This document shows positions 26,843 to 35,889 of a stretch of DNA of 64,000 nucleotides, piece after piece (the first letter of the stretch is position 1; the number at the start of each line of letters is the position of its first letter). Source of the stretch: Bacteroidales bacterium. GTDB taxonomy: Bacteria > Bacteroidota > Bacteroidia > Bacteroidales > UBA932. The stretch is taken from contig JAGABI010000024.1 in NCBI GenBank assembly GCA_017614715.1, positions 27,999 to 91,998 on the forward strand, read 5' to 3'. Position numbers and translations under genes: made by a program. The notes beneath the pieces were generated by a model that saw only the letters and a list, made by a program, of their open reading frames with translations, was not told where the DNA came from and searched no databases.

Positions 26843-28372
26843 CTAACACTCGGAGGTAGCGGCCTCGAGCTTCTTCATCATTACGAACATGAAGATTGCA
26901 GAAATGACGCAAACGGCCAGGAACACAGCCCAGACAATCCACAACGGCAGATTGCCCCAGAGGTGACCGCCCACCTGTACCAGGAAATTGCCGAGTGCAG
27001 TTGCAACAAACCACATACCCATCATCATACCTTTGTACTTGGGAGGCGCAACTTTGGAGACAAACGAAATACCCATCGGGCTCAGGAGCAACTCCCCGAA
27101 GGTGAGGACAAGATATACGGTGATGAGCCAGTAAGGAGACACCAGGGTTTCCGGCATGCCGGCTGCACGGGCAGCGGCCTGGGTTTCCGGGGTATTGAGG
27201 CCGATGGAGGCCACTACCATAAGGGCAAAAGCGACGGCTGCCACAAGCATACCATAGGCAATCTTGCGCGGCGCAGAGGGCTCCTTACCCTTCTTTGCCA
27301 GGGCACCGAAGATTGCCAGAGACACCGGCGTCAAAGCAACCACATAGAAGGGATTGAAGTGCTGGAATATGGGGGCGCTGATTGCGATTGAGCCCTCCAG
27401 GCGGGTGTATTGCCAGTAAAGGTATGCACATGCAACGGCAACTACGCCCACGCCAATCAGTTTGCCCCTGCCGGTCGCCTCCTTGTCAAAGATGGAGAAC
27501 AGAGCATATACAATTGCGATTACTGCCACCAGGTTCCATACATTGAACGGCATGGAAGCTATACCCTCGCTGCTGCGCTGGGTAAACTCGTCTGCAAAAT
27601 AGGTGAGCGTAAGGCCGTTCTGGTGGAACGACATCCAGAAGAAGATGACTACCGCAAACACCAGGAACAGGGCGACCATGCGCTTTTTTGTCTGCTCCGG
27701 GGTGAGGGTATCGACCACTTGCGCCTTCTCCCCTTTTGCGTGACCGCCCTCCACATGTTTGAACCAGCTGCGGAATGCATAATAAATAGCTATTGAGACT
27801 ATCAGGGAGACGCATGCAACCGCAAAGGAGAAGTGATATGCGGAGTTGCCGTCAAAGCCCAGGCCAATTGCCCACTCCCTGATTTTGATGGCGGCAGTAG
27901 GTGCAAACAGGGCGCCTACGTTGATTGCCATATAGAAGAGCGAGAAGCCCGAATCACGTTTGGATGCGTACTTGGGGTCGTTGTAGAGGTCGCCGACCAT
28001 GACCTGGAGGTTGCCCTTGAACAGGCCGGTGCCGAAACCAATCAGCAGAAGCGCCGCCAGCATTCCGACAAGGGCCACGGTGCCGCTTCCGAGAGGTATG
28101 GAGAGCAGCAGGTAGCCGAGGAACATCACAATAATACCGGATGTCACCATCTTCCCGAAGCCGAACTTATCTGCAAGGATACCTCCGACGAGGGGGAAGA
28201 AATACACAAACATCAAAAACGAGCTGTAAATCAGTCCGGCAGTACTTGCCGAGAGGCCAAAGTTTGCCCTGAGGAACAGGGCAAAGACGGCAATCATCGT
28301 ATAATAGCCAAAGCGCTCGCCAGTATTGGCCAGCGCAAGGGCGAACAAACCTTTTGGTTGATTCTTGAACAT
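26843..28372 (-). CDS. POT-family proton-dependent peptide transporter
   Basis: Major-facilitator peptide importer of 509 aa. The proton-coupling motif ExxERFxYY is seen as NTGERFGYYTM at the N-terminus. KGNLQVMVGDLY and RDSGFSLFYMAINVGA are POT signatures, and about 14 membrane helices can be counted. The stop TAG lies next to the glycosyltransferase start at 26842. The PepD dipeptidase gene lies immediately upstream (28392-29855), so import and cleavage of small peptides may be linked. Confidence 0.9.
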   Translation of the reverse strand: MFKNQPKGLFALALANTGERFGYYTMIAVFALFLRANFGLSASTAGLIYSSFLMFVYFFPLVGGILADKFGFGKMVTSGIIVMFLGYLLLSIPLGSGTVALVGMLAALLLIGFGTGLFKGNLQVMVGDLYNDPKYASKRDSGFSLFYMAINVGALFAPTAAIKIREWAIGLGFDGNSAYHFSFAVACVSLIVSIAIYYAFRSWFKHVEGGHAKGEKAQVVDTLTPEQTKKRMVALFLVFAVVIFFWMSFHQNGLTLTYFADEFTQRSSEGIASMPFNVWNLVAVIAIVYALFSIFDKEATGRGKLIGVGVVAVACAYLYWQYTRLEGSIAISAPIFQHFNPFYVVALTPVSLAIFGALAKKGKEPSAPRKIAYGMLVAAVAFALMVVASIGLNTPETQAAARAAGMPETLVSPYWLITVYLVLTFGELLLSPMGISFVSKVAPPKYKGMMMGMWFVATALGNFLVQVGGHLWGNLPLWIVWAVFLAVCVISAIFMFVMMKKLEAATSEC

Positions 28373-28391
28373 ATCTTAAATCTATTTGTTT

Positions 28392-29855
28392 TTACTTCTT
28401 GGGCGCGTTCTCAAGCACCTTCACGACAAAATCCCAGAACTTGCCAACTGAGGCCACGTTCACGCGCTCGTCTGGAGAATGGGGAGAACACAGGGTCGGG
28501 CCTATGGATACCATATCGAGCCCCTTGTATGTAGCACCTATTATGCCGCACTCAAGACCGGCGTGGATTGCCATCACCAGAGGCTCCTTACCGTACATCT
28601 GCTTGTAAACCCGCTTCATCTCTGCCAGTATGGGAGATTTCATATCGGGCTGCCAGCCGGAGTATCCCCCACTGAACTCAACCCTGGCGCCTGCGAGTTC
28701 CATCACGCTGCGCATGCTCTCTGCAAGGTAATTCTTGGCGCTGTCCACACTGCTTCGAAGCAGGCAGTCTATCTCTATGGCCTTGCCGTTGGAGCGGACC
28801 ATTGCCAGGTTGTTTGAGGTCTCTACCAGACCGGGGACATCGGCACTCATCCGTGTCACGCCATTGGGGCAGCCCAGCACAGCCTTGGCCATCCTGAGCG
28901 CCACTCCGCCACGCATAACGCGCACCGCGGCATGAGGCTCAAGAAACATGTCAAAACCGCCGTCCACGCTGCCTATCTCGTTCTTGATGGCATCACGGGT
29001 GTAGTTTATAATCTCCTTCAGGTCAACAGCCTTGCCTGCGGGTACGGCCACAACTGCAACACATTCGCGCGGAATTGCGTTACGCAGGTTGCCGCCAGCT
29101 ATCGATGCAAGACGACCCTCTAAATCGCGCAAAACGGGCACCAGGGCACGGGCCATCGCCTTGTTGGCATTGCCCCTCCCCTCATTGATCTCCATTCCGG
29201 AGTGTCCGCCACGGAGTCCCTTCACAGTAATCTTGAAGAACTTGAACCCCTTGGGGGCCTTTTCTGTGATGTAAGGGAAACTGAAGTGTGCATCAAGACC
29301 TCCGGCACAACCGACATATATCTCCCCCTCTGTCTCGGAATCGAGGTTGAGCAGGATCTCCCCTTTGAGTTTATCCGGTTCCAGATTGAAGGCTCCGGTC
29401 ATTCCGGTCTCTTCATCAATGGTGAAGAGGGCCTCCACCGGTCCATGCTTGAGGTCTTTGGCCTCCAGGATAGCCATCGCCGTAGCCACCCCCATACCGT
29501 CGTCGGCGCCAAGGGTGGTGCCACGGGCCTTCACCCACTTCTCGCCATCAATTTCGTATTCGTAGGCATCCACGGGATCCTTCTCCCAGTCATGGGGGGT
29601 ATCGGCATTGTTCTGAGGTACCATATCGAGGTGGCACTGCAGAATTATCCCTTTGCGGTTCTCCATCCCGGGAGTCGCGGGTTTGCGGATGATAACGTTG
29701 CCCAGCGGGTCACGATATGTTTCAAGGCCGTTGTCGTGGCCAAACTTCTCTATGAAATCCACCGCCTTGTGCTCTTTCTTGCTGGGGCGGGGTACCTGGG
29801 TGAGCGCATAAAAGTTTTTCCATACGCGCTCCGGTTTCAATGATGCTATGCTCAT
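28392..29855 (-). CDS. pepD: PepD-like aminoacyl-histidine dipeptidase (M20C)
   Basis: Cytoplasmic metallopeptidase that splits Xaa-His and other dipeptides. Metal and catalytic residues are in QCHLDMVPQ, TTLGADDGMGVA and TIDEETGMTGA. The C-terminus has IHAGLECGIIGATYKGLDMVSIGP. At 487 aa it matches E. coli PepD. The peptide transporter follows on the same strand with a 19-nt gap. Confidence 0.92.
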   Translation of the reverse strand: MSIASLKPERVWKNFYALTQVPRPSKKEHKAVDFIEKFGHDNGLETYRDPLGNVIIRKPATPGMENRKGIILQCHLDMVPQNNADTPHDWEKDPVDAYEYEIDGEKWVKARGTTLGADDGMGVATAMAILEAKDLKHGPVEALFTIDEETGMTGAFNLEPDKLKGEILLNLDSETEGEIYVGCAGGLDAHFSFPYITEKAPKGFKFFKITVKGLRGGHSGMEINEGRGNANKAMARALVPVLRDLEGRLASIAGGNLRNAIPRECVAVVAVPAGKAVDLKEIINYTRDAIKNEIGSVDGGFDMFLEPHAAVRVMRGGVALRMAKAVLGCPNGVTRMSADVPGLVETSNNLAMVRSNGKAIEIDCLLRSSVDSAKNYLAESMRSVMELAGARVEFSGGYSGWQPDMKSPILAEMKRVYKQMYGKEPLVMAIHAGLECGIIGATYKGLDMVSIGPTLCSPHSPDERVNVASVGKFWDFVVKVLENAPKK

Positions 29856-29874
29856 ATCTCTTTCTGATTATGAA

Positions 29875-30915
29875 TTACAGGGGGAACGTGAGGGTCTCTC
29901 CAAACTGGTACATCGGGATGCGGGTCTGGAGCAGCATCTGGCTGCCGTCCATAACGCGCGCCGTTGCAGTGCGCGGCACCCTGTACATTATGCCGTTACT
30001 CTTGCCACCCGACGAAGGAGGGGTCACCTTCTCTTCCATTTGCAGGTCAAGCACTATAGGCCGCCCGGAGAGGTCGCTGGCCGGGAGCAGTCCTTCGGTC
30101 TCGGAGAGGCGGAATGCTACATACATATTATCCTTGCTGCCGGCCTTTGGCACGACGTCAAAGTTCATTGTCTGGACAGACTCCACAGTGGTACCATAGA
30201 ACAGGCTCATATACTCATCTTCCATACGGAGCAATTCCTGGATGGCAGCCGCCATAGCCTCGCCGCTGTAGGTGGCATCGGTGTCGCCCGTGACAATCGC
30301 CATACGCATATTGCGGAGCTTAAAGATGGTTGCAGCTGTCTCTGCCGCCTTTTTCTCTGCAGATTTCTCCACAACCTGGCTCTGCGATACCGCTACGCGT
30401 TCGTAGCCGTTTGCGGTCTTGACGGTCTTGTAAAGAGTCGTGGTGGCGGTAGAGAGGTTATCGTCCACATCCTTCCCGGCGAACTGTTCGTTGCCCGCCA
30501 GAGAGGGGAAGCGCCAAATCTCCTCCTTGCCGGTGTAACTGTCAGCGGCCACTACCAGGCCCTGGGAGCAGAGGTCCAGGAAACCGTTCCCTGCGCCATT
30601 CTTCAGGTTTGCAGTGAGACGCACCGACGGATCTGCCTCGAGATATGGTACAAGGCGGATTTTTTTCAGGTAATAGTTGACCCCGTTGGAGGTGCGGGCT
30701 TCGCTGCCCATATACTTTTTAGCATACTGCGCATAGGGACCTGCGATAAAATCTTCACGCACCGCATCCACACAGAAGGTGATGGAGGTGACGGGAAGCG
30801 AATATACCACAGTTCCGGAAGGGATGTTTTTTGCTGCCGGAGATGCCTGTGCAAACATCTCTGCGGGGAGAACCAGCACCAGGGCGGCAATCATCAGCTT
30901 TAATGTAGTTTTCAT
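29875..30915 (-). CDS. Exported DUF4831-like protein
   Basis: A 346-aa protein with a signal peptide (MKTTLKLMIAALVLVLPAEMFAQ). It resembles the Bacteroidota family DUF4831, with an N-terminal beta-rich half (SGTVVYSLPVTSITFCVDAVRE, AQYAKKYMGSEA) and a C-terminal half ending RIPMYQFGETLTFPL. No enzymatic motif is visible. I start at ATG 30915, because the open frame further upstream overlaps the acyltransferase gene and lacks a signal. Family assignment is from memory of the sequence pattern and is moderately sure. Confidence 0.7.
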   Translation of the reverse strand: MKTTLKLMIAALVLVLPAEMFAQASPAAKNIPSGTVVYSLPVTSITFCVDAVREDFIAGPYAQYAKKYMGSEARTSNGVNYYLKKIRLVPYLEADPSVRLTANLKNGAGNGFLDLCSQGLVVAADSYTGKEEIWRFPSLAGNEQFAGKDVDDNLSTATTTLYKTVKTANGYERVAVSQSQVVEKSAEKKAAETAATIFKLRNMRMAIVTGDTDATYSGEAMAAAIQELLRMEDEYMSLFYGTTVESVQTMNFDVVPKAGSKDNMYVAFRLSETEGLLPASDLSGRPIVLDLQMEEKVTPPSSGGKSNGIMYRVPRTATARVMDGSQMLLQTRIPMYQFGETLTFPL

Positions 30916-30920
30916 ATCGT

Positions 30921-31850
30921 TTAGTTTTTTATCTCTTTGCTGCAATTGTAGGGCCAGAGGTTTTTCCAGCGCTTGTGGCTCCAAAGCCAGTTTTCTTTGC
31001 GCGCAAGGATGTCCCTCTCGAGCAGGGCGGCGTATGTGTCTGTCACCGACCCCGGCCCGCCCAGCGAAGCATCGGAACAAATTTGCGAAATTTTAATGAT
31101 ATATTCACCTCTTTTGACCCTGTCCAGGTAAAGATATAATACCGGAAGGTGCAATTTGCGGGCTATCACCTCCCCTCCGTTGTGCCATTCGGTGGGCAAA
31201 CCAAGAAATGTATTGGCATGGGCAACGCCGCTGTACGGATATTGATCGGCAATAAAAAAGTACAACCGCTTCGCTTTGCGGTGTTCCAGAATATAGCGGA
31301 GTATCTTGTGAGAGGCAATCAGGCTGTCCGGGGCATTGAGCCGCTTGCGGCGCATTAGCAAAAACAACTGTTCAGAAAGGGGACTGTGGAGCGTCTGGTA
31401 GGCGGCCGTCAAATCTTTTATCCCAAAGGAGGGCTGCTGCATATAGTGGGGCAGATCGCTGGACAGTTCCCAGTTGCCCGTGTGCGCGAGCAGCACAACC
31501 ACAGAAGGGGAGTTCTCAAACGACTCGTTTATCACTTTTTCCGACTCAGGATCAACCCTGTAGAAACCCTTGCGGCGGATATGGTTACCGCTACGGGTCA
31601 TTGCCCAAACCATCTCGCACACCACGTCAGAGAGGTATTGATAGTATTCTCTCCTTATCGCATCCCTCTCCCCTTGCGGCATATCCGGGAAGGCCCCTTT
31701 AAGGTTGGTGTCAATCACATCGCGGCGATACTTGAAAACATCGCCCAGCAGCCATTCAAGGATATCTGCAAACAGGTAATGAACCCGCAGGGGAAGCAGC
31801 GAGAGCAGGTACAGGGGGGCCACCAGCAGATATGCCAGAACACGGTACAT
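30921..31850 (-). CDS. LpxL/HtrB-like lipid A biosynthesis acyltransferase
   Basis: Membrane-associated acyltransferase that adds a secondary acyl chain to lipid A. The catalytic HxxxxE motif is HTGNWE. An N-terminal hydrophobic segment (LLVAPLYLLSLLPLRVHYLF) and FFIADQYPYSG are typical. At 309 aa it has normal length. It starts 1 nt downstream of the rfbC TGA stop and precedes the DUF4831-like gene by 5 nt, so the three form an operon. Confidence 0.88.
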   Translation of the reverse strand: MYRVLAYLLVAPLYLLSLLPLRVHYLFADILEWLLGDVFKYRRDVIDTNLKGAFPDMPQGERDAIRREYYQYLSDVVCEMVWAMTRSGNHIRRKGFYRVDPESEKVINESFENSPSVVVLLAHTGNWELSSDLPHYMQQPSFGIKDLTAAYQTLHSPLSEQLFLLMRRKRLNAPDSLIASHKILRYILEHRKAKRLYFFIADQYPYSGVAHANTFLGLPTEWHNGGEVIARKLHLPVLYLYLDRVKRGEYIIKISQICSDASLGGPGSVTDTYAALLERDILARKENWLWSHKRWKNLWPYNCSKEIKN

Positions 31851-31851
31851 A

Positions 31852-32388
31852 TCAGCTGTTTAAAAAGGGCGCCACGCGGTCTTTTGCAGAAAGTATCACT
31901 TCGGTTTCGTCCAGCATCCACTTCACACCGATAGCGGGATCATTCCAGCGGATAGACCCTTCCGATGCCGGATTGTAATAGTTGTCACATTTGTATTGGA
32001 AGATAGTGTCATCCTCCAGCACCGCAAATCCGTGCGCGAACCCGCGCGGGATATAAATCATACGGTGGTTATCGCCGGAGAGCTCCACAGAAACATACTT
32101 GCCGAATGTGGGTGAACCTTCGCGGATATCCACCGCAACGTCCTGCACGCGCCCTTTCACCACCCACACCAGCTTTGCCTGCGCCGAATCACCCTTTTGG
32201 AAGTGCAACCCGCGGAGCACCCCGCGCCTTGCCGACCACGACTCGTTCTCCTGCACAAACTCTACGTCTGCCACCTCCCTGCGGAACTCATCCGAGCGGA
32301 AACTCTCAAAAAAGAAACCCCGCTCATCGCCAAACACCTTTGGCTCAATAATCATGGGCCCCTCTATATCGGTTTTGATGTAGTTCAT
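31852..32388 (-). CDS. rfbC: dTDP-4-dehydrorhamnose 3,5-epimerase
   Basis: Epimerase in dTDP-L-rhamnose synthesis for surface polysaccharide. It is a cupin of 178 aa with DERGFFFESFR, RGVLRGLHFQ (catalytic His), VVKGRVQDVAVDIREGSPTFG and IPRGFAHGFAVL. I start at ATG 32388 (MNYIKTDIEGP), the family N-terminus. The longer frame up to 32451 has no support. The gene ends with TGA exactly where the family ends, and the acyltransferase ATG follows at once. Confidence 0.93.
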   Translation of the reverse strand: MNYIKTDIEGPMIIEPKVFGDERGFFFESFRSDEFRREVADVEFVQENESWSARRGVLRGLHFQKGDSAQAKLVWVVKGRVQDVAVDIREGSPTFGKYVSVELSGDNHRMIYIPRGFAHGFAVLEDDTIFQYKCDNYYNPASEGSIRWNDPAIGVKWMLDETEVILSAKDRVAPFLNS

Positions 32389-32474
32389 ATCAATGTCACT
32401 AATAATTTTCAAATATACGAATTTCTTCTGTAACCCGCTGCCACGCCCCAAATTCGCCGGCAGGCATGCAAGAG

Positions 32475-32517
32475 TTGCCAGAGTCGGGCGGATAAACTAC
32501 CTTTGGATGTATGAAAC
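32475..32517. repeat. 43-bp perfect inverted repeat, left copy (promoter plus start codon)
   Basis: Identical in reverse complement to 35799-35841. The repeat runs from a TTGCC at the -33 position to the first codons ATGAAAC of the sugar kinase. It includes the -7 box TACCTTTG (32498-32505). The -7 box is only 5 nt from the start codon, so the transcript would be leaderless or nearly so. Identity ends sharply at both edges. Confidence 0.9.
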
Positions 32518-33821
32518 ACATTGGAATTGATATTGGGACAAGCAGCATCTGCGGCGTGGTGTACGATGATGTCCAGGGGCAGATGCGGGCTGAAACCCGC
32601 GAAAACAGCGCCGCTATTACCGATTGCGTGCCCGCATGGGCGTTCCGGCAGGATGCAAAATGTATACTTGATACGGTGCGGGGGCTGCTGGATGAATTGA
32701 TTACCGGCGACGTTGCCTCTATCGGCATTTGCGGGCAGATGCACGGTATGCTTTATATTGATGCGGCCGGCAAACCGGTGAGTCCGCTGTACACATGGCA
32801 GGACGGCAGTGCTGCTCAGCCGTATCGCGAAGGGAAAAGCTATGCTGAATGGCTCTCTGCGGCAACCGGATACGAGATTGCGACGGGCTACGGCCTGGCG
32901 ACCCATTTTTACAATATCCAGACTGGCAGCGTACCTCAATCTGCCATGCAACTCTGTACTGTGATGGACTTTGTGGCGATGAGCCTGTGCGGGAAAGAGC
33001 GACCCGTGTGTGAACCGTCAAATGCTGCCGCCTTGGGCTTTTTTGACAAGCGCAGTATGCAGTTCGACCGTGAGGTGCTGCACAAGGTTGGGATTGATCC
33101 CGCCCTTTTGCCCGACGTACGCCCTGCCGGGACAGTTGTCGGCAAATACAATGGCATACCCGTGTTTGTCCCGATTGGAGACAATCAGGCGGCTTTTCTG
33201 GGCTCCGTACAGGACAAGACTTCTCAAATTCATGTTACGATTGGCACCAGCAGCCAGATATCGGTTTATACCGATGACTATCTGGAGGTGCCTTCTCTTG
33301 ACACCCGCCCGCTGCCCGGCGGTGGATACATCCTCGTAGGGGCAGCGCTGTGCGGCGGCTGTTCGCTGACACTTCTAAAGGACTTCTACAAACAAGTCGT
33401 TGAACAGATAACCGGTATGCAACCTTCTGATGCTGAAGTATATGACAAGATGAGCACCGGAGCCGCGACCCAGACCGACGCTCTTGCCGTACGTACTACT
33501 TTTGAAGGCACCAGGCAGGACGCTTCGCTGCGCGGAGAGATTTCCGGGATAAGCTTGCGCAACTTTACCCCGGGTCGCATGACAACTGCCTTGCTTAAAG
33601 GTATTTGCCAGGAACTCAAAGATTTCTACGACAGATTGCCGGAGGCTGTCCGCAGCGGGCGCACAGAAGTGGTCGGATCGGGAAACGCCCTGCGCAAGAA
33701 TCCGCTGCTTGTAAAGTCGCTTTCGGAAACTTTTGGCCGGCCGGTAGTTCTTACAAAGAATCAAGAGGAGGCTGCCTTGGGCGCTGCTATTGCCTGCAAG
33801 GGCTCAGCCGAACGTTCTTAA
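32511..33821 (+). CDS. FGGY-family carbohydrate kinase (sedoheptulokinase/xylulokinase-like)
   Basis: ATP-dependent sugar kinase of 436 aa with the two-domain actin-like fold. The phosphate-1 loop is IGIDIGTSSICGVVYD. GQMHGMLYIDAAGKPVSPLYTWQD is the FGGY sugar-binding region. VPIGDNQAAFLGSV has the catalytic Asp, and EVVGSGNALRKNPLLVKSL lies near the end. Its shortness and VMDFVAMSLCG recall sedoheptulokinase more than xylulokinase, but the substrate is uncertain. It overlaps the convergent glycosidase gene by 35 nt at the 3' end. Promoter and start codon lie in the 43-bp inverted repeat. Confidence 0.85.
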   Translation: MKHIGIDIGTSSICGVVYDDVQGQMRAETRENSAAITDCVPAWAFRQDAKCILDTVRGLLDELITGDVASIGICGQMHGMLYIDAAGKPVSPLYTWQDGSAAQPYREGKSYAEWLSAATGYEIATGYGLATHFYNIQTGSVPQSAMQLCTVMDFVAMSLCGKERPVCEPSNAAALGFFDKRSMQFDREVLHKVGIDPALLPDVRPAGTVVGKYNGIPVFVPIGDNQAAFLGSVQDKTSQIHVTIGTSSQISVYTDDYLEVPSLDTRPLPGGGYILVGAALCGGCSLTLLKDFYKQVVEQITGMQPSDAEVYDKMSTGAATQTDALAVRTTFEGTRQDASLRGEISGISLRNFTPGRMTTALLKGICQELKDFYDRLPEAVRSGRTEVVGSGNALRKNPLLVKSLSETFGRPVVLTKNQEEAALGAAIACKGSAERS

Positions 33822-35805
33822 CCTTCATTCCGGTAGATGTAATCTCCAGATTCTCTGCCTTAAGGCCGTGACGGTGAGTTATCATTGTCCGCTGCCCGGC
33901 AATCTCCACATCAACAAGCGAACCGCCCCACTTGGGTTCTCCCTTCACTATCACCTTCACGGTGAATGGTTTGTCCAGTCCGCGGATATTCTCCAGGGCA
34001 TAGTTGCCGGCGTCGTAGGGTGCACCACCTTCCCGCAGCGACTTGCTGGGAGAACCGTCGTTAGAGAACTGTGCCCTGCACGTTGCTTCGTCAAGATCCC
34101 ACCTGCAGGTGCGTTCAGCATCGCCCAAAGTCAGTGCAACGTGGCCGTCGGAGGATGGTTCCACGTCAAAACTAAGCACGAATGACCGGCAGCCGGTTGC
34201 GGCCGACATCCCTTCCTCACCGACAATGCGGGCCAGCATCTTTCCGCAAGAGGTGAGTGGCATCATCTCCGGCATAAACCGCGAGCCTATGGTGCCGTCG
34301 CTGTACTGCAGAAGTTCCCGCACCACCAGCGGGCCTCCCCAGTGACCGTTTACGGTCACCCAGCCAGCCATCAGATAGCGTCCGTCGCCAATCCGGGTGA
34401 TGCTGGGCACGCACAGGCCGTCGTAAAGGTCAAGCCCCTTAGCCACTACGTCCTCATAATCTTCTATCGGTGCAGAGACTGGCTTCTTCCACATATTCAC
34501 AAAGCCGCCCACAATGTATTGCCAGTCGCCCCAGGTAAAGATAAAGGTACAGTCGCCTCCGGGAGGGAAATCTTCGCTTATGCAGCTCCACGGGCCGCGC
34601 AGGTCGCTGGAGGTCCAGGTGCCGCGTGAGGCATAGTTGGCCAGCATACACAACCGGCCATCGTTATCTGTATAGATTGTCGGATTCTCTGCAGGATGGA
34701 TAATCAGGCGCGACTTTTCAAAGCTGGCAACTCCGTCGCGGCTCACACAAAAGGTTGTGCCGGAAGGATATAGGCTGTCGAGACTGTCAAAAGGCAGCAC
34801 CTCGCTGCAGCCGAATTCCCGGATATGTGCCCATTCGCGCGGCGATGCGGTCTGCTCTTCGTTGTAGAGTCGCGAGGTGTGCATGCCGTAGCTTATCATC
34901 AGCGAATCGTGCCATACAAAGGGGGCGCCGGTCCCCATCGTCTCCCACTGGTGCTCTATGGGCGTTGCCGCCTCGTGCTCGGTCCAATGCTTGAAATCGG
35001 CGGTAGAGAGGTGTTCAAAATAGTGCCCGCCGCGGCCAAATTTGCCCTGATGACCGCGCCTGTCAAGAAGATAGAACACGTGGTAGCGGCCTTTGTACCA
35101 GATAGCAGCAACATCGCCGACCCATGCATTATGGCCACGGGGAGTGAAATACTGTGCCTCAGTATACTCGTTTTTAGCAGCCGGCATTTCGCGAACCTCC
35201 AGGCAGGGAACATATATGCGGCTTTCGCCGATATACCGGCTGTCGCATACTGCTGTCACGGAAGCAAGTTCTTTGCTCGGATAGCCAAAAGCATAATCCC
35301 GGTCAACCAGATGACCGTCCAGATACATCTCCCACGCCACTCCGGTAAAATGCAATGTCATCTCATGCTCACCCCATGGCCTGGCGAGCAGTCCAAGGGG
35401 TACTCCCACCGTCATATCACGCGCACCTTCAGGCGGATACAGCGTCAGCGAAGCCTCCAATACCGGCACGCGACCATCTGCCATAACCCCGGCCGGGTAG
35501 TTCTGCTTGGCTATATCATTAGGGTCATGATGCCGCAGTTTCACAGACAGCAAGCCGGGAATGGATATCAATTCAGCATCCTCGTCAAAGTCAGCAAGGG
35601 TAACGGGAGTCACCATAGTGAATCCCTCCTGCATCCCGCCAGAAAAGGCTTTCAGGTCACCACCCGATGCTGGCAGAACCGCCACAGGCTCACCGGGAGT
35701 GTTAAAAGAGTATAAATCGCTGCGGAGCAGCACCTTGCTGCCCTTGCAAGATGTGAATGAGAGGCACGCAATGAGCAGTATGCCTATGGGAAATAGTCGT
35801 TTCAT
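33787..35805 (-). CDS. GH32-like beta-propeller glycosidase lipoprotein
   Basis: 672-aa exported protein with a signal and lipobox (IACLSFTSC). The middle is a five-bladed beta-propeller of the GH32/GH43/GH68 type (GDVAAIWYKGRYHVFYLLDRRGHQG, HLSTADFKHWTEH, TMGTGAPFVWHD). A beta-sandwich-like domain lies before it and another after it (SFVLSFDVEPSSDGHVALTLGD). The usual GH32 nucleophile motif WMNDPNG is not intact, and NAWVGDV takes its place. Activity and substrate are therefore open. It shares its promoter sequence with the convergent kinase, which suggests joint use of one sugar. Stop is TAG. Confidence 0.75.
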   Translation of the reverse strand: MKRLFPIGILLIACLSFTSCKGSKVLLRSDLYSFNTPGEPVAVLPASGGDLKAFSGGMQEGFTMVTPVTLADFDEDAELISIPGLLSVKLRHHDPNDIAKQNYPAGVMADGRVPVLEASLTLYPPEGARDMTVGVPLGLLARPWGEHEMTLHFTGVAWEMYLDGHLVDRDYAFGYPSKELASVTAVCDSRYIGESRIYVPCLEVREMPAAKNEYTEAQYFTPRGHNAWVGDVAAIWYKGRYHVFYLLDRRGHQGKFGRGGHYFEHLSTADFKHWTEHEAATPIEHQWETMGTGAPFVWHDSLMISYGMHTSRLYNEEQTASPREWAHIREFGCSEVLPFDSLDSLYPSGTTFCVSRDGVASFEKSRLIIHPAENPTIYTDNDGRLCMLANYASRGTWTSSDLRGPWSCISEDFPPGGDCTFIFTWGDWQYIVGGFVNMWKKPVSAPIEDYEDVVAKGLDLYDGLCVPSITRIGDGRYLMAGWVTVNGHWGGPLVVRELLQYSDGTIGSRFMPEMMPLTSCGKMLARIVGEEGMSAATGCRSFVLSFDVEPSSDGHVALTLGDAERTCRWDLDEATCRAQFSNDGSPSKSLREGGAPYDAGNYALENIRGLDKPFTVKVIVKGEPKWGGSLVDVEIAGQRTMITHRHGLKAENLEITSTGMKVKNVRLSPCRQ

Positions 35806-35841
35806 ACATCCAAAGGTAGTTTATCCGCCCGACTCTGGCAA
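35799..35841. repeat. 43-bp perfect inverted repeat, right copy (promoter plus start codon)
   Basis: Reverse complement of 32475-32517. Read on the minus strand it supplies the -7 box TACCTTTG and the start codon of the glycosidase at 35805. The two copies face inward and bound a 3.3-kb kinase/glycosidase pair. Confidence 0.9.
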
Positions 35842-35889
35842 TAAAGAATCATGTACAGCTATGTGAATCCATTTTAGTACCTTTACGGT

